A stretch of 64,000 nt of DNA from Sulfitobacter mediterraneus (GCF_003054325.1 NZ_QBKU01000003.1:248001-312000), one strand, 5' to 3'; numbered from the stretch's first letter, positions 15,911-25,252 are shown. Translations and numbers: made by a program. The notes: a model not told the origin generated them from the letters alone.

Positions 15911-16912
15911 ATGAAGTTTTTCACCGCCGCCGCCGTCGCCCTGACCATGTCTGTCAGCGCAGGCGCAGTCTCTGCCGCATGTGATGATGGCGAGATCGTC
16001 ATCAAGTTCAGCCACGTCACCAACACCGACAAGCACCCAAAAGGGATCGCCGCGTCGTTGCTGGAAACCCGTGTGAACGAAGAGATGAACGGCAAGGCCT
16101 GCATCGAAGTGTTCCCGAACTCGACACTTTATAACGATGATCAGGTGCTCGAAGCGCTGCTTCAGGGTGACGTTCAACTGGCCGCACCATCGCTGTCCAA
16201 GTTTGAGCAGTTCACCAAGCAATTCCGCATTTTCGATCTGCCGTTCATGTTCAAAAACATCAACGCCGTGGATGAGTTCCAGAACTCTGACACCGGTCAG
16301 GCGATGAAAGAAAGCATGACCCGCCGCGGTCTGCTGGGCCTCGCGTTCTGGCACAACGGCATGAAGCAGATGTCGGCCAACAAGCCGCTCGAAAGCCCAT
16401 CCGACGCCAACGGCCTGAAGTTCCGCGTGCAGAACTCTGACGTGCTCAAGGCGCAGATGGCCGCGATTGGCGGCTCTCCACAGCCGATGGCCTTTTCCGA
16501 AGTATACGGCGCCCTGCAAACCGGCGTTGTGGACGGTCAGGAAAACACATGGTCCAACATCTATGGCAAAAAGTTCTTTGAAGTGCAGGACGGTGTGACC
16601 GAGACCAACCACGGCATCATCGACTACATGCTGGTGACCTCGTCTGACTGGTGGGACAGCCTGGATGCGGATGTCCGTGATCAGTTGGGCACCATCATCA
16701 AAGAAGTGACAGCGGCACGGAACGCCGAATCCACCAAAGTGAACGAAGACGCGAAAAACGCCGTCATCGAAGCCGGCGGTGTGGTTCGTCAGTTGACCGC
16801 AGAGCAGCGTGAGGAATGGGTGACAGTGATGAAACCTGTTTGGGAGCAGTTCAAAGGCGACGTTGGCCAAGAAAACATCGACGCAGCGCAGGCGATCAAC
16901 GCCAAGCACTAA
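15911..16912 (+). CDS. dctP: TRAP transporter substrate-binding protein (DctP, C4-dicarboxylate type)
   Basis: 333 residues with Sec signal peptide 1-22 (MKFFTAAAVALTMSVSAGAVSA). The periplasmic DctP fold has IVIKFSHVTNTDKHPKGIAA at the N terminus, EVFPNSTLYNDDQVLEALLQGDVQLAAPS, and the ligand-Arg region GLKFRVQNSDVLKAQMAAIGGSPQPMAFSEVYGALQTGVVDGQENTWSN, where the Arg in KFRV binds the substrate carboxylate in this family. GGGAGGAAACC before the ATG is a strong ribosome site. It delivers succinate, malate or fumarate-like acids to DctQM (family knowledge; exact ligand inferred from the DctBD neighbours). Confidence 0.93.
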   Translation: MKFFTAAAVALTMSVSAGAVSAACDDGEIVIKFSHVTNTDKHPKGIAASLLETRVNEEMNGKACIEVFPNSTLYNDDQVLEALLQGDVQLAAPSLSKFEQFTKQFRIFDLPFMFKNINAVDEFQNSDTGQAMKESMTRRGLLGLAFWHNGMKQMSANKPLESPSDANGLKFRVQNSDVLKAQMAAIGGSPQPMAFSEVYGALQTGVVDGQENTWSNIYGKKFFEVQDGVTETNHGIIDYMLVTSSDWWDSLDADVRDQLGTIIKEVTAARNAESTKVNEDAKNAVIEAGGVVRQLTAEQREEWVTVMKPVWEQFKGDVGQENIDAAQAINAKH

Positions 16913-16921
16913 GCGTCAAAC

Positions 16922-16951
16922 GCAGCCAGCCTTTGTCAAAGGGCTGGCTGC
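16922..16951 (+). other. Intercistronic hairpin between dctP and dctQ
   Basis: GCAGCCAGCC (16922-16931) pairs exactly with GGCTGGCTGC (16942-16951), with no T run after it. Such stems after binding-protein genes usually stabilise the upstream mRNA or partially attenuate, giving excess binding protein. Confidence 0.7.
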
Positions 16952-16996
16952 ACGCTACCATTTTCACCGAAATTAATGGCAAGTGGGGGGAACCAC

Positions 16997-17677
16997 ATGG
17001 CAACGCACGGGCAAGCCCAAAGCGGCCTAGGCCGCATTGTGAGTGAAATCGAAGAAACCGCAATTGCGCTGATCTTGGGATTGATGACCATCATCACCTT
17101 TATCAACGTGGTGCTGCGATACGGCTTTAACACCGGGATCATCTGGGGCCTTGAGGCGGTGACATTCCTGTTTGCCTGGCTGGTGCTGTTTGGCATGAGC
17201 TATGCGGTCAAGGTCACGGCGCACCTCGGCGTGGATGCGGTGATCAACCTCTTTAACGAAGGGCCGCGCAAGGTTCTGGCGGTGATTGCCGGGCTGATCT
17301 GTGTGATCTATGCAGGCCTGTTGATGAAAGGCGCATGGGACTACTGGGCGCCTTTTGCCGGGCTGGATGCCACATCGGGGCGCTGGTTCCCGACAGGGTT
17401 CGAGAACAGCCGCGATCAGGCCTGGTATGAGGTGATCGACATCCCCGTGCCTGAATGGCTGCGCTTTATCGAACCGATCATGAACGAGGGCGAAGCTTAC
17501 GAAAAACTGCCCCGGTTCATTCCCTATTTCATGCTGCCCTTTGGCGCGGCGCTGCTGTTGCTGCGCTTTGTCCAGGCGACATTGAATGTCATCACCGGAC
17601 GTCAAACCAGCCTGATTGTCAGCCACGAGGCTGAGGATGCGGTCGAAGACGTCAAACATATGAACGCGGAAGGATAA
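16997..17677 (+). CDS. dctQ: TRAP transporter small membrane subunit (DctQ)
   Basis: 226 residues from ATG 16997, chosen over ATG 16976 because GGGGGG lies seven bases before it. Membrane helices: ALILGLMTIITFINVVLRYG, FLFAWLVLFGMSYAVKVTAHLGVDAVI, VLAVIAGLICVIYAGLLMKG and IPYFMLPFGAALLLLRFVQATLNVI. The R-Y-G after helix 1 and AHLGVD after helix 2 are DctQ hallmarks. There is an extended loop of ~65 residues between helices 3 and 4, longer than in short DctQ proteins. It binds DctM, encoded four bases downstream. Confidence 0.92.
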   Translation: MATHGQAQSGLGRIVSEIEETAIALILGLMTIITFINVVLRYGFNTGIIWGLEAVTFLFAWLVLFGMSYAVKVTAHLGVDAVINLFNEGPRKVLAVIAGLICVIYAGLLMKGAWDYWAPFAGLDATSGRWFPTGFENSRDQAWYEVIDIPVPEWLRFIEPIMNEGEAYEKLPRFIPYFMLPFGAALLLLRFVQATLNVITGRQTSLIVSHEAEDAVEDVKHMNAEG

Positions 17678-17681
17678 GATC

Positions 17682-19058
17682 ATGGAAGTTGTGATCCTAT
17701 TTACAATGGTTGTCGGTCTGATGCTGATCGGCGTGCCTATTGCCGTATCGCTGGGCCTGTCCTCGATCATTTTCTTGCTGGCGCTCTCTGATACCTCGAT
17801 GGCGTCGATTGCTCAGACGTTCTTTCAGGCGATGGCGGGGCATTACACCTTGCTGGCGATCCCGTTCTTCATTCTGGCCTCGTCCTTCATGTCGACGGGC
17901 GGCGTGGCCCGGCGGATCATCCGGTTTTCCATCGCTTTGGTCGGGCATTTGCCCGGCGGTCTGGCGATTGCGGGTGTTTTTGCCTGTATGCTGTTTGCCG
18001 CGCTGAGCGGATCATCCCCGGCCACGGTGGTTGCCATCGGGTCCATCGTGATCGCGGGCATGCGGCAGGTTGGCTATACCAAGGAATTTGCAGCAGGCGT
18101 CATCGCCAATGCAGGCACGCTAGGCATCCTGATCCCGCCTTCTATCGTGATGGTGGTCTATGCCTCCGCCACAGATGTGTCCGTGGGACGGATGTTCCTT
18201 GCGGGTGTTATTCCGGGTCTGATGGCGGGCACCATGTTGATGGTGACAATCTATGCCATGGCCAAGATCAAGAACCTGCCCAAAGGCGAATGGCTGGGCT
18301 GGGGAGAGGTCTGGTCTTCGGGGCGCGAGGCCGGTTGGGGTCTGTTCCTGATCGTGATCATCCTTGGCGGCATCTACGGCGGTATCTTTACCCCGACCGA
18401 AGCGGCAGCGGTGGCGGCGGTCTATGCCTTCTTCATCGCGTCCTTTGTGTATCGGGACATGGGGCCGCTGCATCAGGCCGAAATGCCGCGCAACCTGTCG
18501 CTGCTTGAAAAGCCGATGGCGCTGTTCACGGCCTTCATTCACCGCGACACACGCCACACGCTGTTTGAGGCGGGCAAACTGACGGTCACATTGATGTTTA
18601 TCATCGCCAACGCGTTGATCCTCAAGCACGTTCTGACCGACGAGCAAATCCCGCAGCAAATCTCAGCCGCGATGCTGGATGCGGGTTTTGGGCCGATCAT
18701 GTTCCTCGTGATTGTGAACGTGATCTTGTTGATCGGTGGCCAGTTTATGGAGCCATCGGGCCTTTTGGTTATCGTCGCGCCGCTGGTGTTCCCCATCGCG
18801 ATTGAGCTGGGCGTGGATCCCATTCACCTTGGCATCATCATGGTGGTGAACATGGAGATCGGGATGATTACACCGCCGGTGGGGCTCAACCTCTTTGTGA
18901 CCTCGGGCGTGGCCAATATGCCGATGATGTCGGTGGTGCGTGCGGCGCTGCCCTTCCTTGCGGTGCTGTTCGTCTTCCTGATCATGGTGACCTACATCCC
19001 GATCCTCAGCACATGGTTGCCCACCATGATGATGGGGCCAGAGATCATCACCAAATAG
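17682..19058 (+). CDS. dctM: TRAP transporter large permease subunit (DctM)
   Basis: 458 residues, roughly a dozen hydrophobic helices, the Na+-coupled channel subunit. DctM family segments: IPFFILASSFMSTGGVARRIIRF, CMLFAALSGSSPATVVAIGSIV, GVIANAGTLGILIPPSIVMVVYA, GIYGGIFTPTEAAAVAAVYAFFI and MEIGMITPPVGLNLFV. The ATG follows AAGGATAAGATC. It ends the operon at a strong terminator. Confidence 0.95.
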   Translation: MEVVILFTMVVGLMLIGVPIAVSLGLSSIIFLLALSDTSMASIAQTFFQAMAGHYTLLAIPFFILASSFMSTGGVARRIIRFSIALVGHLPGGLAIAGVFACMLFAALSGSSPATVVAIGSIVIAGMRQVGYTKEFAAGVIANAGTLGILIPPSIVMVVYASATDVSVGRMFLAGVIPGLMAGTMLMVTIYAMAKIKNLPKGEWLGWGEVWSSGREAGWGLFLIVIILGGIYGGIFTPTEAAAVAAVYAFFIASFVYRDMGPLHQAEMPRNLSLLEKPMALFTAFIHRDTRHTLFEAGKLTVTLMFIIANALILKHVLTDEQIPQQISAAMLDAGFGPIMFLVIVNVILLIGGQFMEPSGLLVIVAPLVFPIAIELGVDPIHLGIIMVVNMEIGMITPPVGLNLFVTSGVANMPMMSVVRAALPFLAVLFVFLIMVTYIPILSTWLPTMMMGPEIITK

Positions 19059-19079
19059 GCCAGCGGCTATAGTCAAACA

Positions 19080-19121
19080 AAAGGGCGGCGCATCACCAGA
19101 TGCGCCGCCCTTTGCGTTTTT
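19080..19121 (+). terminator. Intrinsic terminator after dctM
   Basis: AAGGGCGGCGCATC (19081-19094) pairs with GATGCGCCGCCCTT (19099-19112) around an ACCA loop, then TGCGTTTTT. It also stands at the end of the opposite-strand small gene and may serve both. Confidence 0.9.
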
Positions 19122-19133
19122 GTTGTGCTGCGT

Positions 19134-19352
19134 TCAAGCGCCAGAGCGCAGTATCTCGCGGATTTTCACAGCCTTTTCAAAGTGATCCAGCCTGTGTGTC
19201 TTGATCCACCATTCAGCCACTTCGAACAACAATTCAGGACGGTCGTTGCGATTGGCAAAGAACGCGTAAAAAGACAGGCCAACCCCTTCGCCTTTTTTGG
19301 CAATCTTGTCGTCACAAATGGCAGCGGCTTTGGTGCGGAATGTCTTGTCCAT
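19134..19352 (-). CDS. Small conserved hypothetical protein downstream of tpiA
   Basis: 72 residues, soluble and highly charged: KIAKKGEGVGLSFYAFFANRNDRPELLFEVAEWWIKTHRLDHFEKAVKIREIL. I believe this resembles a small uncharacterised proteobacterial family (DUF6500-like), but this is from memory. It lies nine bases after the tpiA stop codon on the same strand, so the two are probably co-transcribed. No catalytic motif is apparent. Confidence 0.7.
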   Translation of the reverse strand: MDKTFRTKAAAICDDKIAKKGEGVGLSFYAFFANRNDRPELLFEVAEWWIKTHRLDHFEKAVKIREILRSGA

Positions 19353-19361
19353 CAGGGCCGC

Positions 19362-20108
19362 TCAGGAATGGGCGAGCGCGGCAATGATCGGCGCAAAATC
19401 GGACGCCTTAAGCGACGCTCCGCCCACCAAGGCGCCATCCACGTTTTCCGCGCGAAAGATCACCTCGGCGTTGTCCGGTTTGACCGATCCACCATAAAGC
19501 AGGGCAATGGCATCGCCAATTTCAGCGCCAAAGCGGGTGATCAGACGGGCGCGGATGAAATCATGCACCTCGATGATTTGTTCCAGCGTCGGCACCTTGC
19601 CAGTGCCAATCGCCCAGATTGGCTCATAAGCGATGACGGTGTTCGCGCCATCTGCGCCATCAGGCAACGATCCGGCCAATTGCCCACCGATGATGTCCAG
19701 CGTGTTGTTGGCCGCGCGGTCATCGCCGCTTTCACCGATGCAGACAATGGCCGTCAGACCAGAGCCCCAGGCACAGCGGGTTTTGGCGCGGATGTCGCTG
19801 TTGGTCTCTTCATGGGCGTCGCGGCGTTCGGAATGGCCGACAATGACAAAGCCCGCACCGGTGTCGGCGATCATCTCTGCAGAGATATCGCCGGTGAACG
19901 CGCCCTTGGCCTGCATGTGGCAATCCTGCGCACCGATGGCGATGCCTTCTGGCGCGGCTTCAACGGCGCGAAACAGCAAGGGGGCAGGCGGGCAAATCAC
20001 CACTTCGGGGGCGGCCTCTGGCATCATCTGGGCCAGCGTTTCCAGCTCGTTCAGCGCGGCGGCGGTGCCGTTCATCTTCCAGTTTCCGGCGGCAATTTTG
20101 CGGCGCAT
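19362..20108 (-). CDS. tpiA: Triose-phosphate isomerase
   Basis: 248 residues from ATG 20108 with GAGGGA upstream; the upstream extension of the frame is discarded. Active-site residues: Asn-Trp-Lys (AAGNWKMNG, Lys of the phosphate site), catalytic His in IVGHSERRD, and catalytic Glu in VIAYEPIWAIGTGKVPT; loop 6 is IGTGKVPT and loop 7/8 YGGSVKPDNA. It interconverts dihydroxyacetone phosphate and glyceraldehyde 3-phosphate. Confidence 0.97.
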   Translation of the reverse strand: MRRKIAAGNWKMNGTAAALNELETLAQMMPEAAPEVVICPPAPLLFRAVEAAPEGIAIGAQDCHMQAKGAFTGDISAEMIADTGAGFVIVGHSERRDAHEETNSDIRAKTRCAWGSGLTAIVCIGESGDDRAANNTLDIIGGQLAGSLPDGADGANTVIAYEPIWAIGTGKVPTLEQIIEVHDFIRARLITRFGAEIGDAIALLYGGSVKPDNAEVIFRAENVDGALVGGASLKASDFAPIIAALAHS

Positions 20109-20226
20109 ACATCCCTCATTTGTTGTTTTGCCTGTTGTTACCACCCGGCCCAGTGCGAGGCAACGCAAGGCATCTCTTGACAGGGGCGCATGGCATCATG
20201 CTCATGGGCAAAGGGGGGGATGAGTG

Positions 20227-21132
20227 ATGATACCAAAGATTGATCTGGCCGCATTGACGGCAGGGGACAAAGCCGCGCTAGAGGCGATGCAGGGCGCAGC
20301 GACAGATGTGGGGTTCGCCACGGTTCATAACACCGTTCTGACCTCCGAAAGGGTTTCAGAAGTCATCGAAACCTACCGCGCCTTCTTCAAGCTGCCCGAG
20401 GCACAAAAAGCAGCCTATGACATGGCCAAAACCGGATCGAATCGCGGTTGGGGCGCTGCGGCATCAGAACAGGTGGACCCGGACGCCAACCCTGATTTCA
20501 AACAGGTGTTTGACTGCGGCTTGACCCTTCCTGCCGGCGATCCCTTGTTGGACAATCCGTTTTACGCGCCCAACCACTGGCCGGACCAACCAGAGGCGTT
20601 TCAGGCGGTTGTGTCCGATTATTATGAGGCCGCCTGCGCCGTGGCGATGGATGTGCTGCGCGGGGTTGCAGCGTCGATTGGCAAGCCGCGAGACAGTTTT
20701 GACGATGCCTTTGGCAAACCCATGGCGCTGCTGCGCGGCAATTACTACCCGACCCGCCCTGCGGATGCGGGTGCCAAGGATTTTGGCATTGCCACCCATA
20801 CTGACTACGGCTGTCTGACGCTGCTGGCGGCGGACGGATCGCAGGGGCTGGAGGTGCGCAAACGTGGCGGCGGCTGGATCCCTGTGGCGGCCCCGCCCGG
20901 CGAATTTGTCATCAATTTCGGCGAGATGATGGAATTTTGGAGCGGCGGAACCGTCAAAGCGACCCCGCACCGCGTGGTCGGCGGCAGCAATGAACGCATT
21001 TCCGTTCCTATGTTCTTTAACCCCACCCATGACACCGATGTCGCCCCCGAGGGCAGTGATCAGGTGATCATGGCAGGCGATCACTTGTCCAAACGGTACA
21101 ACGAGACCTACGTGCATTTGCAGAAAAAGTGA
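20227..21132 (+). CDS. 2-oxoglutarate/Fe(II)-dependent oxygenase, isopenicillin-N-synthase family
   Basis: 301 residues. DIOX_N-like N terminus (IPKIDLAALTAGDKAALEAMQGAATDVGFATVHN) and a 2OG-Fe(II) core: iron ligands His and Asp in ATHTDYGCLTLL (~190), His in TPHRVVGG (~247), and the 2-oxoglutarate Arg-x-Ser in ERISVPMFFNP. A preceding GTG could also start translation, but the ATG at 20227 is better spaced from the GGGGGG ribosome site. The substrate is unknown; many roseobacters carry such enzymes without a biosynthetic cluster. Its stop overlaps the next gene (GTGA). Confidence 0.9.
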   Translation: MIPKIDLAALTAGDKAALEAMQGAATDVGFATVHNTVLTSERVSEVIETYRAFFKLPEAQKAAYDMAKTGSNRGWGAAASEQVDPDANPDFKQVFDCGLTLPAGDPLLDNPFYAPNHWPDQPEAFQAVVSDYYEAACAVAMDVLRGVAASIGKPRDSFDDAFGKPMALLRGNYYPTRPADAGAKDFGIATHTDYGCLTLLAADGSQGLEVRKRGGGWIPVAAPPGEFVINFGEMMEFWSGGTVKATPHRVVGGSNERISVPMFFNPTHDTDVAPEGSDQVIMAGDHLSKRYNETYVHLQKK

Positions 21133-21764
21133 CACGCCAAGCCCGATATGAGGCGGAGGTGCTGCGTGTTTGGGGGGACGCGCAGGATGGGGCGCATGAT
21201 CTGTGGCATTTGCGGCGGGTCTGGGCGCTTTGCCAACAGATTGCCAAGGCAGAGGGCGGTGCAGATCTGAATGTTCTGCAAGCCGCGGCGATCTTTCATG
21301 ATGTGATCAACCTGCCCAAAGATCATCCAAACCGCGGCGATGCCGCGCGGCTTTCGGCAGATCATGCGGTGCAGTTTCTGGCGCAGGATTTTGATCAATG
21401 GGCCCTGGATGCGGTGCATCACGCGATCCACGCCCATAGTTTCTCCGCCAATGTGCCCGCCACCTCACTGGAGGCGCAGATCTTGCAGGATGCGGATCGG
21501 CTGGAGGCACTCGGCGCCATCGGGATTGCCCGGTGCTTCAACGTCTCAGGCCAGATCGGGCGTGATCTGTTCGATGGGGCGGACCCTTTGGCGAGAGATC
21601 GCCCTTTGGATGACACCGCATTTGCCTTGGATCATTTTGAGGTGAAATTATTCAAGATCGCCGCGCAGCTTCATACCAGAGTTGCCCGCGCAATCGCGGC
21701 GGATCGTGTTGATTTCATGAAGGATTTTCAGCGCAGGTTTGCGGTGGAACTATCGCCAAGCTAG
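21129..21764 (+). CDS. HD-domain phosphohydrolase
   Basis: 211 residues. HD-superfamily metal ligands: HDLWHLRRVWALC (first His), AAIFHDVIN (His-Asp), AVHHAIHAHSFS, and a distal Asp in LQDADRLEALGAIGIARCF, which closely fits the YedJ/YfbR-like uncharacterised HD group. The substrate is probably a phosphorylated nucleotide or small molecule. The GTG start overlaps the oxygenase stop codon by four bases, so the two form a unit. Its TAG stop lies in CTAG, which is simultaneously the stop of the converging TfoX-like gene. Confidence 0.85.
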   Translation: MTRQARYEAEVLRVWGDAQDGAHDLWHLRRVWALCQQIAKAEGGADLNVLQAAAIFHDVINLPKDHPNRGDAARLSADHAVQFLAQDFDQWALDAVHHAIHAHSFSANVPATSLEAQILQDADRLEALGAIGIARCFNVSGQIGRDLFDGADPLARDRPLDDTAFALDHFEVKLFKIAAQLHTRVARAIAADRVDFMKDFQRRFAVELSPS

Positions 21765-22090
21765 TCCAGCGCCGCCAGCGCCCGCCGGCCCAGCTCAAGC
21801 GCCAGTTCACTGTCCTCCAGAGCGGTGTCCGGCAGGGAATAGTAAGGCATCGAAGAGGCCGCGCCGTCCTTGCGGGTGTAGGTCCATTTGACCGCGCCCA
21901 TCGCCTCCAGTTCGCTCGCAAAAGCACCGCCGGTCGATTTGATCATGATCTGCCCATCCGAATGCAGCAGGGCAAAGATTACCCCTTGGGAATAGATCCC
22001 CATGCCGCCAAACATCCGGCGGGTGGTCAGTTCGGGCAGGTCTTCAAACAGTTCGGTGGCAAAGGCGATATCACCCGCGCTCAGGCTCAT
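21761..22090 (-). CDS. TfoX N-terminal-domain protein
   Basis: 109 residues. TfoX_N core: LTTRRMFGGMGIYSQGVIFALLHSDGQIMIKS followed by WTYTRKDGAASSMPYYSLPDTALEDSELALELGRRAL. It has only this domain, without the C-terminal DNA-binding-like half of enteric TfoX/Sxy, so a competence role should not be assumed. The ATG overlaps the HesB/IscA stop (ATGA), making a pair. Confidence 0.88.
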   Translation of the reverse strand: MSLSAGDIAFATELFEDLPELTTRRMFGGMGIYSQGVIFALLHSDGQIMIKSTGGAFASELEAMGAVKWTYTRKDGAASSMPYYSLPDTALEDSELALELGRRALAALD

Positions 22091-22449
22091 TTGGCGAACA
22101 GGGCTTCGTCAAACTTGATCGACTCGCCGCAACCGCAAGCCTCTGAAACATTGGGGTTGTTGAACTTGAAACCGGACTCCAACAGGGTGGTTTCATAATC
22201 GATCTCGGTGCCGAACAGGAACATCTGCGCCATCGGTGCGATCATCACACATGCGCCATCCTGATTGACGACCTCATCGTTGGGATCGGCGGTATCGACA
22301 TATTCCATGGTGTATTCCATGCCCGCACAGCCGCCTTTCTTGACGCCAATGCGCAGGCCTGCGTGGCCCGCCGATTGCATCAGCTTGGTGATTTGTGCTG
22401 CTGCTTTGGGTGTGATGGTAACGGCTTGCTTGCCGGGAATGCCGAACAT
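22087..22449 (-). CDS. HesB/IscA-type A-type carrier for Fe-S clusters
   Basis: 120 residues. The three ligand cysteines Cys41 (GGCAGMEY), Cys105 and Cys107 (EACGCGES) are present with the canonical spacing. IscA, SufA and ErpA cannot be separated by eye; the C terminus FNNPNVSEACGCGESIKF fits SufA/ErpA. It is the first gene of a pair with TfoX_N and lies downstream of the SufT-like gene, so the three may act in Fe-S delivery. Confidence 0.93.
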   Translation of the reverse strand: MFGIPGKQAVTITPKAAAQITKLMQSAGHAGLRIGVKKGGCAGMEYTMEYVDTADPNDEVVNQDGACVMIAPMAQMFLFGTEIDYETTLLESGFKFNNPNVSEACGCGESIKFDEALFAK

Positions 22450-22528
22450 GGTGTGATCTCCTGCTTGACCTCAAGATAGGAGGCCGTGTGCAATATCTCA
22501 AGCGGCGCGCGGCAAAGCTTTGCGCCTG

Positions 22529-22891
22529 TTACATAAAGCCCAGTTCGAGACGCGCCTCGTCAGACATCATATCCATGCCCCATGGCGGCTCCCAGACCAG
22601 TTCTACATTGACCTGTTTCACACCGGGCAAAGGTTCAACCGCATCGGCGACCCAGCCGGGCATTTCACCGGCAACAGGGCATCCGGGCGCTGTCAATGAC
22701 ATCTTGATATCGACCTCGTTTTGGTCATTGATGTCGATCGTATAGATCAAACCCAATTCATAGATGTTGACCGGAATTTCAGGGTCATAGACCGAACGGC
22801 AGGCCTCAACCACCTGTTCATACAAAGGATGATCGGTGCTGGACGGTGCAATCAGCGGCGTGCCTTCAAGGGGTTGGGACTGGTCGGTCAT
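22529..22891 (-). CDS. sufT: SufT/MIP18-type Fe-S assembly factor (DUF59)
   Basis: 120 residues. DUF59 core SVYDPEIPVNIYELGLIYTIDINDQNEVDIKMSLTAPGCPVAGEMP with the conserved Cys, and a C-terminal tail WEPPWGMDMMSDEARLELGFM characteristic of the bacterial SufT/YitW group. It helps mature Fe-S proteins. The gene is on the same strand as the A-type carrier, 79 bp upstream of it, so possibly a Fe-S operon; the main suf cluster is not in this window. Confidence 0.9.
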   Translation of the reverse strand: MTDQSQPLEGTPLIAPSSTDHPLYEQVVEACRSVYDPEIPVNIYELGLIYTIDINDQNEVDIKMSLTAPGCPVAGEMPGWVADAVEPLPGVKQVNVELVWEPPWGMDMMSDEARLELGFM

Positions 22892-22996
22892 ATGGGCCTC
22901 GGCTTTGGTTCCTGAGCGTTTATATAGGGTTTAAGCGGGCAGGCGTCCATAGGGACTGGACAGAAGAACTGCGACAAATGGGGATGGAGCAAGACA

Positions 22997-23878
22997 ATGA
23001 ACATGGCGCATCGGCCTCCGGTCAAGATCTACAGGGAAACCATCACCGATTCCACCCGTTGGCAGGCGTTTGAGCCGCGCGATGGCGACATCGTGTTGTC
23101 CACCCCGCCCAAATCCGGCACCACATGGATACAGGCGATTTTGGCGCTGCTCATCTCCGGCGATCCGCAGGTGGACGCCAAGCCCAGCCAGAACGCCCCT
23201 TGGATCGACATCAATGTGCGTGACATCGCCGAGGTGGTTGAGCGGCTGGAGGCCCAGACGGGGCGGCGACAGGTGAAATCACACACGCCCTTTGACGGGC
23301 TGCCGATCTGGAACGCGCTGCGTTATATCTGCGTCTACCGCCACCCGATTGATGTGCATTTTTCGTTCCGCCGTCACGCAGCCAATCTGGCGCATTCAGG
23401 CACGGGGGTGACTTTTCCCGATGATCCGGTCGAAAGTTTCTATCAGTTTCTGGACGAAGACCGATTTGATGCAGCAAGTTTGCAGATGATCACGGATCAC
23501 TACCGCAGCGCCCTGGCCCTTGAGGAAGAAGAGGCAAGCAATCTGCTGCGTCTGCATTATGCCGATATGTGCCGTGATCCGGCCGCGGCCATCGCGCGTA
23601 TCGCCGATCACATTGGCATCACCCATCCGCCTGCACTTATGGCGCGGTTGGTTGAAGCCGCGTCATTTGCCAATATGAAAGCCAACGCCGTGCGGTTTGC
23701 ACCGGGCGCTGGCGTTGGGTTCTGGCATGATGACGCCGGATTTTTCGACACGGCGTCATCCAACAAGTGGGAAGGCGTGCTGTCAGACAAGGATCTGGCC
23801 GCCTATCGCGCCCGGATCGCTGGCATGCTGTCCCCGCAAGAACAGCGCTGGCTGGAGCAGGGCAGCGCCCTAACCTGA
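22997..23878 (+). CDS. Cytosolic-type sulfotransferase
   Basis: 293 residues. PAPS-binding 5'-phosphosulfate loop [15 protein letters not shown] (Lys, Ser and Thr of the family) and 3'-phosphate region [21 protein letters not shown]. The C terminus [36 protein letters not shown] corresponds to the KxGxxGxW end of SULT1 enzymes, with one Gly replaced. It transfers sulfate to a hydroxyl on a small molecule; acceptor unknown. Ribosome site GGAG seven bases before the ATG. It converges with the RimB-RimK gene and overlaps it by nine bases. PAPS supply would need a CysC/APS kinase not seen here. Confidence 0.88.
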   Translation: MNMAHRPPVKIYRETITDSTRWQAFEPRDGDIVLSTPPKSGTTWIQAILALLISGDPQVDAKPSQNAPWIDINVRDIAEVVERLEAQTGRRQVKSHTPFDGLPIWNALRYICVYRHPIDVHFSFRRHAANLAHSGTGVTFPDDPVESFYQFLDEDRFDAASLQMITDHYRSALALEEEEASNLLRLHYADMCRDPAAAIARIADHIGITHPPALMARLVEAASFANMKANAVRFAPGAGVGFWHDDAGFFDTASSNKWEGVLSDKDLAAYRARIAGMLSPQEQRWLEQGSALT

Positions 23879-25252
23879 TTTGCGGCGGCGCACGGGTTGC
23901 GGTTTCACCCGCGCTTCGATCTCGTCATAAAGCTTGCCAACGATATCTTTGCCTGTTGCGGTCTCAATCCCCTCAAAACCGGGGGAGGAGTTCACCTCAA
24001 GCACCTTTGGCCCGCTTTCCGAACGCAGCAGATCAACGCCCGCCTTGCCCAGCCCAAAGGCTCGCGCCGCCCGCACGGCGGTTTCACGTTCTTCCTTGGA
24101 GATGCGCACCACTTTGGCCGAACCACCGCGATGCAGGTTGGAGCGGAAATCGCCATCCGCGCCGGTGCGTTTCATTGCGGCCACAACCTTGCCCGCGATC
24201 ACCAAACAGCGGATATCCTCGCCTGCGGCCTCTTTGACAAAGTCCTGCACCAGAAAGTTGGCCTTGAGCCCGCGAAAGGCGTCGATCACGGATTCGGCGG
24301 CTTTTTTGGTTTCGGCCAATACCACGCCCTTGCCTTGGGTGGATTCGAGCAGTTTCACGATCAGTGGTGCGGTGCCGACCAACCCCATCAGATTGGAGGT
24401 GTCCTTGGGCGAGGCGGCAAAGGCCGTGGTCGGCATGCCGATTTTCTTGGAGGCCAAGACCTGATGCGCGTGCAGCTTGTCGCGGCTGGCGGTGATGCCG
24501 GCGCTGCCGTTCACGCAGTAGGTTCCGATGGTTTCAAACTGGCGGATCACGGCTGTGCCATAAGGCGTGATGGAGGCCCCGATGCGAGGGATCACCGCGT
24601 CATAGCGCGGCAGACGTTTTCCGTCGTAATGCACCTCGGGGGCCATCGCATTGATCGCCATGTAACAGCGGGTCGTGTCGATCACCTCAACCACATGGCC
24701 GCGCGCTTCGCCGACTTCGACAAGGCGGCGGGTGGAATAGTTGTTTTCGCGGCTCAATACCGCGATGCGCAGCGCCCGCTTGGGCGCGGTACGGCGCACG
24801 GTGGCATCGTGATATGCGTCATAGCTCAACTCTGGCTGCAAGCGCCGTTCGGTGGCGGAAATGGAGATGTGATCGGCCAGCGCCTGACGGCCCAAAAGCA
24901 TACGGCTGTTCATGCCAGCGCGGTTGGTCAGGGTGATCTCGATCGGCCATTGTTGGTCGGCCACGGTCAGGGTGCTGGAAATCACAAAGCGCTGTTCGGA
25001 TTCGCCGTTGGAGGAGGTCACCTCGCGCCGGTCCACCAGCGGGGCAGAGCAGGTGATCACAATGTCGTCGCGCCCGGCAATGGGATGTACGTTAAAGCGC
25101 ACCTTGGGTTTGGCAGCGGGGCCAAACACTTCGATGTCATGGGCGTGGAGGGCGGAGGTGCGGGCGCCTGTGTCCACTTTGGCCTTGATGGCAGGCAGCC
25201 CTAGATCCGGCAGTGCAACCCATTCTTCCCACCCAAAGACCAATTCTTCCAT
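23870..25252 (-). CDS. rimK: Fused RimB-like protease and RimK glutamate ligase
   Basis: 460 residues from the second of two in-frame ATGs (25252), which has AAAGGA seven bases away. Residues 1-~150 are a retropepsin-like domain ([36 protein letters not shown]) of the ATP-dependent zinc protease/RimB type, with the DTGA motif. Residues ~160-460 are a RimK ATP-grasp ligase ([100 protein letters not shown]). RimK adds glutamates to ribosomal protein S6; RimB is a partner normally encoded separately. Fusion suggests writer and eraser in one chain (inference). Confidence 0.9.
   Translation of the reverse strand: MEELVFGWEEWVALPDLGLPAIKAKVDTGARTSALHAHDIEVFGPAAKPKVRFNVHPIAGRDDIVITCSAPLVDRREVTSSNGESEQRFVISSTLTVADQQWPIEITLTNRAGMNSRMLLGRQALADHISISATERRLQPELSYDAYHDATVRRTAPKRALRIAVLSRENNYSTRRLVEVGEARGHVVEVIDTTRCYMAINAMAPEVHYDGKRLPRYDAVIPRIGASITPYGTAVIRQFETIGTYCVNGSAGITASRDKLHAHQVLASKKIGMPTTAFAASPKDTSNLMGLVGTAPLIVKLLESTQGKGVVLAETKKAAESVIDAFRGLKANFLVQDFVKEAAGEDIRCLVIAGKVVAAMKRTGADGDFRSNLHRGGSAKVVRISKEERETAVRAARAFGLGKAGVDLLRSESGPKVLEVNSSPGFEGIETATGKDIVGKLYDEIEARVKPQPVRRRKSG

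Noticed and set aside
23897-25204. 435-codon frame antisense to RimB-RimK
   Set aside because: Antisense shadow, no domain signature; the RimK motifs are on the minus strand.
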